From NCBI RefSeq assembly GCF_005221325.1, contig NZ_CP039888.1, forward strand, positions 186,001 through 250,000: a stretch of DNA of 64,000 nt. The letters are read 5' to 3'. Position 1 is the stretch's first letter; every line of letters starts with the position of its first letter. The DNA is from Agrobacterium tumefaciens (GTDB lineage Bacteria; Pseudomonadota; Alphaproteobacteria; Rhizobiales; Rhizobiaceae). The notes beneath the pieces were generated by a model, which worked only from the letters and a program-made list of their open reading frames with translations, searched no databases and was not told the DNA's origin. Made by a program: the position numbers and the translations under genes. This document shows positions 39,720 to 47,884 of the stretch, one piece after another.

Positions 39720-41362
39720 GGCTCTGCCTCCGGATTGCTGCCCGCTCGTGGCGCGGAAATGACGCCCTGAATATAGCTTGCGGGCAGATCGAGAATACGC
39801 GCCGTTTCCTGCATGTAACGCATGACAGGCCCCGCCTGCACGGTCATGGCGAGCGTCAGGGCTAGCAACAGCATCACCGGTGCGATTTCAATGACGAGAA
39901 CGCGCGGCACCGTTCCTTCGATGGAGGCCCAGAAGGTGCGGATGCCGGCGCGGGTCATCGAAATCAGCGAGGCGAAACCGGCAAAGACGATCAGGAACAC
40001 CAGCCACCAGGAAAGCGTGGAAATGCTGTCGTTTGCGCCAAGCCCGGAAGGGTTGAGAATGGCGGTCAGCATCGAGAACTTGGCGATGAAGCCCGAGAGC
40101 GGCGGCAGGCCGGCAAGAAGAATGCCGCAGGCGGCAAAACAGGCGCCGAGCACCGCGATTGTGGCGGGCATCGTCACGCCGACTTCCTCTTCCTCGTCTT
40201 CCTCCTCGCCCTCGCCATAGGCCTCCATGGTCACGGCAAGAACGTTCGCGCCCGCATCCTGCCCGCGCTCGACGAGTTCGATCAGCATGAAGAAGGCGCT
40301 GATGGTAAGGGTGGAACTGACCATGTAATAGAGCGCGCCGGCCGCAACCGTCGGATTACCGGTGCCCATGGCGGCGAGAAGCGTTCCCGATGAGACCAGA
40401 ACCGAAAAACCGGCGAGGCGCCCGAGCGCCTGGGACGCCAGAACCCCGATGGCACCGAAGATGATGGTGGCGATGCCGCCAACGAGCAGGGCATCATGGC
40501 CGAAGCCTGCGGATTCACCGGCTGTCTGCCCGAAAAGCAGGAAGGACAGGCGGGCGATGACATAAATGCCGACCTTGCTCATGATCGCGAACAGCCCGCC
40601 AACCGGGGCAGAAGCCGCGCCGTAGGCAGAAGGCAGCCAGAAATTCAGCGGCCACATGCCGGCCTTCACCAGAAATGCAATGCCGAGGATTGCCGAGCCG
40701 GTTTCCAGCAGCATGCGCTGGTCGGGGTTAAGGCCCTCGATACGATGCGCAAGATCACCCATGTTCAGCGTGCCGGTGACGCCATAGATGAGGCTGACAC
40801 CGATCAGGAAGAACAGCGCGGCAACGAGGTTGATGGCGATGTAATGCAGCCCCGCCTTGACGCGCTGCTGTCCGGAACCATGCAGCAGCAGGCCGTAGGA
40901 GGCGGCGAGCATGACTTCAAAGAACACGAAGAGATTGAAGAGGTCGCCGGTCAGGAAGGCACCATTGACACCCATCAGCATCATCTGGAACAGCGAATGG
41001 AAATGCGCACCGGCCTTGTGCCATTTCGCCATCGAATAGATCAGTGAGGGAATGGCGAGCAGCGCAGTCAAAAGCACCATCAGGCCGGACAGGCGGTCGG
41101 CCACGAGCACGATGCCGAAAGGGGCCGGCCAGTTGCCGAGGAGGTAGACGCCGCTCGAAACCACGGCGGCGATCTCGGTATTGACGGTAGAATTCACCTC
41201 GCGGAATAGCAGTATCGCGACGACCAGCAGCAGCACGGTGGAGGTGAAGCTGATGGCGGCCTTCGCCACGCGCTGGCGCTCGTCGAAGAACAGCAGCAGG
41301 GCGGCGGTGATCAGTGGCAGCAGGATGGGCGCAATGACGATGTGGAAGGGGAACGACATCAT
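39716..41362 (-). CDS. phaD: antiporter subunit D (NuoL/M/N-like)
   Basis: A 548-aa polytopic protein related to complex I proton channels, with about 14 membrane segments. Signatures include GVNGAFLTGDLFNLFVFFEVMLAASYGL and KAGMWPLNFWLPSAYGAA. A strongly acidic stretch (EGEEEDEEEEV, residues about 380-391) lies in a cytoplasmic or periplasmic loop between membrane segments; it is unusual for the family as I know it. Subunit D works with A in ion translocation. It overlaps phaC and phaE by four bases. Confidence 0.92.
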   Translation of the reverse strand: MMSFPFHIVIAPILLPLITAALLLFFDERQRVAKAAISFTSTVLLLVVAILLFREVNSTVNTEIAAVVSSGVYLLGNWPAPFGIVLVADRLSGLMVLLTALLAIPSLIYSMAKWHKAGAHFHSLFQMMLMGVNGAFLTGDLFNLFVFFEVMLAASYGLLLHGSGQQRVKAGLHYIAINLVAALFFLIGVSLIYGVTGTLNMGDLAHRIEGLNPDQRMLLETGSAILGIAFLVKAGMWPLNFWLPSAYGAASAPVGGLFAIMSKVGIYVIARLSFLLFGQTAGESAGFGHDALLVGGIATIIFGAIGVLASQALGRLAGFSVLVSSGTLLAAMGTGNPTVAAGALYYMVSSTLTISAFFMLIELVERGQDAGANVLAVTMEAYGEGEEEDEEEEVGVTMPATIAVLGACFAACGILLAGLPPLSGFIAKFSMLTAILNPSGLGANDSISTLSWWLVFLIVFAGFASLISMTRAGIRTFWASIEGTVPRVLVIEIAPVMLLLALTLAMTVQAGPVMRYMQETARILDLPASYIQGVISAPRAGSNPEAEP

Positions 41363-41694
41363 TTCGACTCCCTCCCGTCCACATGGTCGGTGCCGGTCAA
41401 ACCGCGGGCGGCAAGCAGCACGACGAGGAACAACGCGGTGGTGGCGAAGCCGATGACGATTGCTGTCAGTACCAGCGCCTGCGGCACGGGATCGGCAAGC
41501 GAAGAGCTGTCCACACCGTTCACCAGCACCGGCGGCGCATTGGTCTTGATGCCGCCGACGCCGAAGATGAACAGGTTGACGGCGTAAGACAAAAGCGAAA
41601 GTCCGACGATGACCTGATAGGTGCGTGGGCGCAGCACGAGCCAGACGCCGGAGCCGGTCATGATGCCGATGCCGATTGCAAGAATGAGTTCCAT
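41359..41694 (-). CDS. phaC: antiporter subunit C (NuoK-like)
   Basis: A 111-aa MrpC/PhaC subunit with three membrane segments, homologous to NuoK. Typical text: GSGVWLVLRPRTYQVIVGLSLLSYAVNLFIF. Start ATG overlaps the phaAB stop by one base. The gene overlaps phaD by four bases. Confidence 0.93.
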   Translation of the reverse strand: MELILAIGIGIMTGSGVWLVLRPRTYQVIVGLSLLSYAVNLFIFGVGGIKTNAPPVLVNGVDSSSLADPVPQALVLTAIVIGFATTALFLVVLLAARGLTGTDHVDGRESK

Positions 41695-44612
41695 TACACG
41701 TCCTCCGCTTTTGCGGCTTCAGGCGTGCGAACGCGGTAGTTACGCAACGATTGGTGTGCCAATGCTATCAGGATAAGAACGGTGGAGCCGACGACCAGCG
41801 AGAAGACGCCGAGGTCGAACAGCAGGGCCGATGCCGTCGGCATTTTGCCGATATAGGGTATCTCCGTATACTGGAAATAGGAGGTCAGGAACGGGTAGCC
41901 GAAATACCAGGAGCCGATACCCGTCGCCGCCGCCATCAAGAGGCCAAAGCCCATCCAGCGCAGCGGCAGGATGCGGATACGATCCTCCGCCCAGCGCGCT
42001 CCACCGGCGAGATATTGCAGCAGGAAGGCGATTGCCATGGTGATGCCGGCCGCAAAACCGCCGCCGGGCATGTCATGGCCGCGCATGAACAGGAAGATCG
42101 AGAAGGTGACGATGACCGGGAACATCCACTGCATCACGATGGATGGCACGTAGAGATAGTCGCGCACCGTATCGCCCTTGCTGCGGTCCGGACGTTCCGC
42201 ATCGAAGGCGTTCTGCATCTGCTGCTGTTCCGGCACGCCGATGCTTTCATGGGCAGGGCGGAAACGGCGCAGCAACGCAAAGACGGTGAGCGCGACGATG
42301 GCCAGCACCGCGATTTCACCGAATGTATCGAAGCCGCGGAAATCAACGAGAATGACATTGACGACATTGGTGCCGCCGCCTTCGGTATAGGCACGCTCCA
42401 GGAAATAGGTGGCAATCGCATTCGGCACGGGCAGCGTCATCACGGCATAGGCGATGACGGACATGCCGATGCCGCTGGCGGCGGCCAACAGGAAGTCCCG
42501 GGCGCGGCGAAGCTGCGCGGGCAACTCGTCGCTGCTATCGACCTTTTCGAAACGTTTCGGTAGCCAGCGAAGACCAAGCAGGATGAGAACCGTGGTGACG
42601 ATTTCCACCAGAAGCTGGGTGATGGCGAGATCCGGCGCGGAAAGCCAGACGAAGGTGAGGCAGGTGACAAGCCCGGACACGCCGAGCATGACGAGGGCGG
42701 CAAGCCGGTGATATTTCGCCTGCCAGGCGGCCCCCATGGCAGCAATCATGCCGATCAGCCACAGGATGGCGAAGATCGGATCGAAGGTCGTTACGCGCGG
42801 CAGCGACAGGGAAAATTCCGAAAGGAACAGAGGTGAGAAACCGGCGAGAAGCGCCACGAGGATGAGAAGCCTCAGCTGCGGCTGCAGACGCCGCGTGCCA
42901 AGCGTGCTTTCCAGCCACCGCGCCCACTTCCAGGACACGGTGACGAGAATGCGCTCGAAGATGCGCTGGCCCCGCAAATGCCGGAAGACCGGTGGACCGT
43001 CATCGCAGCGCGAGAAATAACCGCCAAGCAGGGCGTAGATCGTCACACCGCCGATCAGCGCCGCGATACTCATGATCAGCGGCAGGTTGAAACCGTGCCA
43101 GATCGACAGGCTGTAAACGGGTGTCTGCGCGCCGAGCACGGACAGCACGGCCGAATGCAGGAACGGGCCAATCGACAGGCTCGGAACGATGCCGACGATC
43201 AGGCAGGCGAAAACCAGAAACTCGATGGGGAAGCGCATCCAGCGCGGCGGCTCATGCGGATTAGGGTTCGGCAGATCGACGGGCTTGGGCCCGAAAAATA
43301 CCGTATGGATGAAGCGCAGCGAATAGGCGACAGCGAATGCGCCCGACAGCGTCGCAACATAGGGTAGAGCCCGGTCCAAGAGCGAGTCCGCATGGGTTTC
43401 GACCGCCTCGGCAAAGAACATTTCCTTGGAGAGGAAGCCGTTGAACAGCGGCACACCGGCCATTGCCGCACTCGCCGCCATGGCGAGCGTCGCGGTTGCC
43501 GGCATATAGGTGTAGAGCCCGCTCAACCTCCGCATGTCGCGCGTGCCGGTTTCATGGTCGATGATGCCGGCCGCCATGAAGAGCGAAGCCTTGAAGGTGG
43601 CATGGTTGACCATGTGGAAGATGGCGGCCACCGCCGCAAGCGGGCTGCCGAGGCTGAGGAGCGTGGTGATGAGGCCAAGATGGCTGATCGTCGAATAGGC
43701 CAGAAGCCCCTTCAGATCCTGCTGGAACATGGCGAAATAGGCGCCGAGCAGCAAGGTGATGATGCCCGCCACGCCCACCAGCCAGAACCATTCCGGTGTA
43801 CCTGCGAGCACCGGCCAGAACCGCGCAAGCAGGAAAACTCCCGCCTTCACCATGGTTGCGGAATGCAGATAGGCGGAAACGGGGGTAGGTGCCGCCATGG
43901 CATTGGGCAGCCAGAAATGAAACGGGAACTGCGCGCTCTTGGTCAGCGCACCGCCGAGAATGAGGATAAGCGCCGGCAGATAGAGAGAATGGGCGCGGAT
44001 CGCAGCACCGGCCTCGATGATCTTGTCCAGATCGTAGCTTCCCGCCATGTGGCCGAGGATCAGAAGTCCGGCCAAAAGGCTGAAACCGCCGATGCCGGTC
44101 ACGGTCAGCGCCATGCGGGCGCCGTCACGCGCACCGGCATTCTGGTGCCAGTAGCCGATCAGCAGGAAGGAGAAGATGCTGGTCATTTCCCAGAAGATCG
44201 ACAGCAGGATGACGTTGCCGGACAGCACAACGCCGAGCATCGAGCCCATGAAGGCGAGAAAGAAGGCAAAAAACCGCGGGATCGGATCCTTGGAGGACAT
44301 GTAGTAGCGGGCATAAAGCACCACGAGCAGCCCGATGCCGGTAATGAGGATCGCGAAAATCCAGGCAAATCCGTCCAGCCGTAGGGTAAAATTGAGCCCT
44401 AGCTGCGGTAGCCATTCCACATCGTATTTCAGCGCGCCGCCACCGCTGACGCTGGAATACAGAAACATGCTGCTGATCAGGCCGAAGAGGGCGACGCCGC
44501 CCGCGACGGAGGCCGGGCCGGCGGCCGCACCGTCGCGCGGCATGAAAGCCGTCAGGAGTGCGCCGACGAAGGGCAATGCGACAATAAATGGAAGAAGGGT
44601 TGCAAGTGTCAT
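41694..44612 (-). CDS. phaAB: antiporter subunit A/B fusion
   Basis: This 972-aa protein joins MrpA and MrpB. Residues about 1-600 are the NuoL-like proton channel (WEMTSIFSFLLIGYWHQNAGAR, KSAQFPFHFWLPNAMAAPTPVSAYLHSATMVKAG in parts), about 620-760 the MrpA C-terminal part (SAPDLAITQLLVEIVTTVL) and about 830-955 the MrpB domain (FLFMRGHDMPGGGFAAGITMAIAF). Group 2 Mrp systems such as rhizobial Pha have this fused form. The complex exports K+ or Na+ in exchange for protons and is needed for pH and salt tolerance in Sinorhizobium. First gene of the operon, start ATG 44612. Confidence 0.93.
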   Translation of the reverse strand: MTLATLLPFIVALPFVGALLTAFMPRDGAAAGPASVAGGVALFGLISSMFLYSSVSGGGALKYDVEWLPQLGLNFTLRLDGFAWIFAILITGIGLLVVLYARYYMSSKDPIPRFFAFFLAFMGSMLGVVLSGNVILLSIFWEMTSIFSFLLIGYWHQNAGARDGARMALTVTGIGGFSLLAGLLILGHMAGSYDLDKIIEAGAAIRAHSLYLPALILILGGALTKSAQFPFHFWLPNAMAAPTPVSAYLHSATMVKAGVFLLARFWPVLAGTPEWFWLVGVAGIITLLLGAYFAMFQQDLKGLLAYSTISHLGLITTLLSLGSPLAAVAAIFHMVNHATFKASLFMAAGIIDHETGTRDMRRLSGLYTYMPATATLAMAASAAMAGVPLFNGFLSKEMFFAEAVETHADSLLDRALPYVATLSGAFAVAYSLRFIHTVFFGPKPVDLPNPNPHEPPRWMRFPIEFLVFACLIVGIVPSLSIGPFLHSAVLSVLGAQTPVYSLSIWHGFNLPLIMSIAALIGGVTIYALLGGYFSRCDDGPPVFRHLRGQRIFERILVTVSWKWARWLESTLGTRRLQPQLRLLILVALLAGFSPLFLSEFSLSLPRVTTFDPIFAILWLIGMIAAMGAAWQAKYHRLAALVMLGVSGLVTCLTFVWLSAPDLAITQLLVEIVTTVLILLGLRWLPKRFEKVDSSDELPAQLRRARDFLLAAASGIGMSVIAYAVMTLPVPNAIATYFLERAYTEGGGTNVVNVILVDFRGFDTFGEIAVLAIVALTVFALLRRFRPAHESIGVPEQQQMQNAFDAERPDRSKGDTVRDYLYVPSIVMQWMFPVIVTFSIFLFMRGHDMPGGGFAAGITMAIAFLLQYLAGGARWAEDRIRILPLRWMGFGLLMAAATGIGSWYFGYPFLTSYFQYTEIPYIGKMPTASALLFDLGVFSLVVGSTVLILIALAHQSLRNYRVRTPEAAKAEDV

Positions 44613-44717
44613 ATGCGGCGGCGGTTTTCTCTCTGGAATGGGAGCCTACGGCGGGTTTCCGACGACTCCGATCCCCCAAGGTTCGTTATGAACCCAATGA
44701 TGATGACCGCCGGACGA

Positions 44718-45104
44718 CTAATACATAATATGCGGAGGCGCGCGTGGAACCACGCTGGCAAAGTCTCGGAAAGCTTGTGGCACGATGGCAACAGCAACGA
44801 GCGAGGCCTTGGCACTGTCGGTAATGCTGAGCGCGGGTGAGGGGAACTCCACTTGCCAGAACCCTCGGCCGGCATCGTCGCTCCGGCAATTGTAATCATT
44901 GCCGCTATCGCAATCCTTATCGCCAAGAGAAAGCGAACGGCTGAGATCGACGGTCTGGAGCCGCTCAAGGCGGCTGGCCTTGGAGAGCGCCTTGACGCCT
45001 GAGGGCGCCTGAAAGCCGATCATGACAAGCAGGCTCGCGACCACGAGACCGATGAGCACTTGTGGATGGCGCCTTGAACTGCGGCCTTTCTCCATCCGTG
45101 GCAA
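44718..45104 (-). CDS. hypothetical secreted or membrane protein, 128 aa
   Basis: The N-terminus has a basic stretch (RSSRRHP) and then a hydrophobic segment (VLIGLVVASLLVMIGF, about 17-32), which suggests a signal peptide or anchor. The rest is a short periplasmic part with two cysteines (DCDSGNDYNCRSD). Translation probably starts at TTG 45104, which has aaggag eight bases upstream; ATG 45095 has no clear site. It lies 105 bases upstream of phaAB on the same strand, but no link to the antiporter is shown. Family not recognised. Confidence 0.5.
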   Translation of the reverse strand: MPRMEKGRSSRRHPQVLIGLVVASLLVMIGFQAPSGVKALSKASRLERLQTVDLSRSLSLGDKDCDSGNDYNCRSDDAGRGFWQVEFPSPALSITDSAKASLVAVAIVPQAFRDFASVVPRAPPHIMY

Positions 45105-45611
45105 GTTGGCATCTCCTTGGTCGAAAAGGTCTCTTTAAAGCATCACCGCTGAGCGAATATCCCGTTGATTTATTTTAGGGGAAGCCGCACGCGCTTGTCC
45201 AGCACACAGGCCGGAAAAACCGGCCGGAGCGTCCGATTCCTTTTCGTTTTTGTCCGTTTGCGGCAAAGTAAGGGCGGTAATGGCTAAAAGCTTTTACAAA
45301 TTTTACCGTTTGACGCCGGTACTTATGTTTCTTAACTTTCAAGCAAGGAATTAACCATAAAGATTGGTAGTATTTCCACGGCGGAATGGGGTTCTTCCCC
45401 TTCCAGGCATGACGCCGCACTGCCGTACCGGGCCCGATCCGGTATTTTCGTTTCTTGGTTCAAGAAGGTCAGGCAGGCGTCGATGCCGCATCGTCCGCGA
45501 TGGGTATGTTCGTTCAAAAATCCCCTTTAGGGTGCTGGCGTTCTGAACCTTGGCCAATTGGCCGGGTTTTACCGGCCGTCATGTTGTTGGGGATGTCGGT
45601 TGGGGCAGGAC
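45105..45611. other. divergent intergenic region upstream of the chemotaxis operon
   Basis: No gene is convincing here. The stretch includes a perfect palindrome AAAAGCTTTT (45286-45295) inside a wider inverted repeat CGGTAA (45275) / TTACCG (45303), and a possible promoter TTGACG (45310) with TTAACT 16 bases later. These could drive the chemotaxis operon; the evidence is weak. Confidence 0.35.
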
Positions 45612-47207
45612 TTGCCATCAGATCAAGCGCGCAGATCGGCAGGCGGAAGCCTGGCGGGACGGTTGCGCTTTGCCGGCCTCGATGAGACGCAATCCGATTT
45701 CCTGCGCAATTACCGCAGCATGCTGGAGCCTTACGTCAAGGCCGGACTGCGCGACGTGATGACTCGTTTCCAGTCCATGCCGGACTGTTCGCCGTCTTTC
45801 GAAAGCGAAAACCAGCTCGACCGCCTGCATGATCTGCAATCCTCGCACTGGAGCGTGCTGACGGATGCGCGTTTCGATGCGCTTTATGCGGAGCGGGTGA
45901 AGGTTCTTTCCGACAATGCTGGTCGCATGGGCCTCGATCCACGCTGGCAGATCGCCAGCCACGCCGTCGTTCTCGAGCATCTGCTCGGCGGGTTGGTGGC
46001 CGAACATGCGCCCCGCTCCTTCCTGTCCGGCAACCGCCGGAAAAACCGTGAACTTGCGGAAGCCGTGAAGAACGTTGTCCGGCTGGTGATGGTCGATACC
46101 GAGATTGCCGTATCGCTGCGCTTCAACGAACTGCGCCTGCGCCATGGCCGCGAACTCCAGGAACAACGGGACAACGACCGCTCGGAAGCGGCAAATTTGC
46201 TGGGCACGGCTCTGACGGCCTTTGCCGCGGGCAATTTGCAGGCCCGCATCGGTGATGATGTGCCCGACGCCTATCGGGATGTCGCAGCCACCTTCAACAC
46301 GGCGCTCGAAACGATCGGCGCATCGCTGACATCCGCTCAGAACGGTGTCGGCGAGGCCGAGGCGCTGAGCGCCCGCTTTGCCGATATTGGCCGCTCCATG
46401 GCGGAGCGTTCACGCCAGCAGGCCGAAGCGCTTGCCGAGACGTCCCGTGCACTCCAGGCGATGATTGCGCATGTGGCTGAAAACGGCGCCCGTATATCGG
46501 CGACGGAAAAGGCGGTTTCCAGCGCCCGCGACGCGGCCGTTGAAAGCGGCAGGGCGATCGGCGAGGCGATCGACGCCATGTCGGATATCGAACAATCCGC
46601 CGAACAGATCGGCCGGATCATCGGCACCATCGACGAGATCGCTTTCCAGACCAACCTTCTCGCCCTCAATGCCGGCATCGAGGCTGCGCGGGCCGGCGAC
46701 AGCGGACGCGGTTTCGCCGTCGTTGCGCAGGAAGTCCGGGCATTGGCCCAGCGTTCCGCCGATGCCGCAAGAGAGATCAAGAGCCTCGTCGGCTCCACTA
46801 AGACGCAGGTCGAGGGCGGCGTGCGCATGGTGAACCGCACGCAGGAGGCCATCGGCGGGGTCGTCCGGCAGGTATCCGGCATCAACGACATGATCGCCGA
46901 GGTCTCGCGGCACACCGCCGACCACGCCGGAGAATTGCAATCGGTCGCCGTCGATATCGACGAACAGCAACGGCAGGCCGGACGGAATGCCGCCGACATG
47001 GGCGCTTGTGCCTCCGAGGCCGATGCGCTGCATACCGTCATTCTGGAACTCGGCCGCAGCGTGCGCGCGTTCCGTATTGCCCGCCAGGAACATTTCGCTG
47101 CCGCCGCCGGTACGGACCGGCAGCACTCGTCATTTATGGCCCGTGGGGAGAACCGCACGGATAACAGCCAGAATTACCAACAATTCAGACGTCAGGGAGT
47201 CATGTAA
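45612..47207 (+). CDS. soluble globin-coupled-type methyl-accepting chemotaxis protein (IcpA-like)
   Basis: Residues about 20-170 follow the protoglobin/HemAT sensor pattern ([46 protein letters not shown]). Residues about 255-520 hold the signalling domain with [20 protein letters not shown]. No membrane segment is present, so it acts in the cytoplasm. The proximal histidine usually just before the RIGL-type motif is replaced by Ala (DNAGRMGL), so heme binding is doubtful. It is the first gene of the chemotaxis operon, as icpA is in Sinorhizobium. The start is uncertain: TTG 45612 (used here, 531 aa) or TTG 45558. Confidence 0.8.
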   Translation: MPSDQARRSAGGSLAGRLRFAGLDETQSDFLRNYRSMLEPYVKAGLRDVMTRFQSMPDCSPSFESENQLDRLHDLQSSHWSVLTDARFDALYAERVKVLSDNAGRMGLDPRWQIASHAVVLEHLLGGLVAEHAPRSFLSGNRRKNRELAEAVKNVVRLVMVDTEIAVSLRFNELRLRHGRELQEQRDNDRSEAANLLGTALTAFAAGNLQARIGDDVPDAYRDVAATFNTALETIGASLTSAQNGVGEAEALSARFADIGRSMAERSRQQAEALAETSRALQAMIAHVAENGARISATEKAVSSARDAAVESGRAIGEAIDAMSDIEQSAEQIGRIIGTIDEIAFQTNLLALNAGIEAARAGDSGRGFAVVAQEVRALAQRSADAAREIKSLVGSTKTQVEGGVRMVNRTQEAIGGVVRQVSGINDMIAEVSRHTADHAGELQSVAVDIDEQQRQAGRNAADMGACASEADALHTVILELGRSVRAFRIARQEHFAAAAGTDRQHSSFMARGENRTDNSQNYQQFRRQGVM

Positions 47208-47506
47208 TGGCAGCCAGAAAAGCAGCAGAGGCGACGCTGAAACTGTCACCGGTGCTGGATCTCAACGAAGCATCGGCCCTGCACGGCAAGCTGATGACGC
47301 TGAGAGGCGCACCTTTGTCGGTGGATGCGTCCGACGTGGAGCGCATCGGTGCTCTTTGCGCCCAGGTCCTCATGGCCGGCGCGAAATCCTGGGAAGAGGA
47401 CGGCAAACCGTTCGGTTTCGCCAGAGTGTCCGATGCATTCGACAAGACCATGAAACTGATAGGCGTCGAAATCGATCATTTGCTCCTGAAGGAGATAAAG
47501 AAGTGA
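47207..47506 (+). CDS. cheS: chemotaxis signal termination protein CheS (STAS-type)
   Basis: A 99-aa STAS-type protein (LSPVLDLNEASALHGKLM, VDASDVERIGALCAQVLMAG) between the MCP and cheY1 genes. In Sinorhizobium meliloti the gene at this place encodes CheS, which binds CheA and speeds up loss of phosphate from CheY1 through CheA. The same order and size here support the name. Its ATG overlaps the MCP stop (TAATG), and its stop overlaps the cheY1 GTG start. Confidence 0.78.
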   Translation: MAARKAAEATLKLSPVLDLNEASALHGKLMTLRGAPLSVDASDVERIGALCAQVLMAGAKSWEEDGKPFGFARVSDAFDKTMKLIGVEIDHLLLKEIKK

Positions 47507-47868
47507 AGAAAAAAGTTCTTACCGTGGATGATTCCAGAACGATCAGGAACATGCTCCTGGTCACGCTCAACAATGCCGGTTTCGAGACCATTCAGGCCGA
47601 AGACGGCGTTGAAGGTCTCGAAGTGCTGGAACAGAGCAACCCCGATGTCATCGTGACTGATATCAACATGCCCCGTCTCGACGGTTTCGGCTTCATCGAA
47701 GGTGTGCGGCGCAACGAGAAGTATCGTGCGATCCCGATCCTGGTTCTGACGACCGAAAGCGATGCAGAAAAGAAGAATCGCGCCCGCCAGGCCGGTGCGA
47801 CCGGCTGGATCGTCAAGCCGTTCGACCCTGCAAAACTCATCGATGCCATTGAGCGCGTAACCGCCTGA
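47503..47868 (+). CDS. cheY1: chemotaxis response regulator CheY1
   Basis: A 121-aa single-domain receiver: acidic pair in TVDDSRTIRN, phospho-acceptor Asp in VTDINMPRLDG (about 52), Thr in VLTTESD and Lys in GWIVKPFDP. In rhizobia CheY1 acts as a phosphate sink for CheY2. GTG 47503 overlaps the cheS stop and is preceded by aaggagat. The longer frame upstream runs through cheS and the MCP gene and is not translated. Confidence 0.92.
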   Translation: MKKKVLTVDDSRTIRNMLLVTLNNAGFETIQAEDGVEGLEVLEQSNPDVIVTDINMPRLDGFGFIEGVRRNEKYRAIPILVLTTESDAEKKNRARQAGATGWIVKPFDPAKLIDAIERVTA

Positions 47869-47884
47869 TACGGGACATTTCACG

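Noticed and set aside
41751..44384. Plus-strand frames of 270 and 330 codons opposite phaAB
   Set aside because: Low-complexity His/Asp/Arg-rich translations caused by the antisense of membrane-protein codons.
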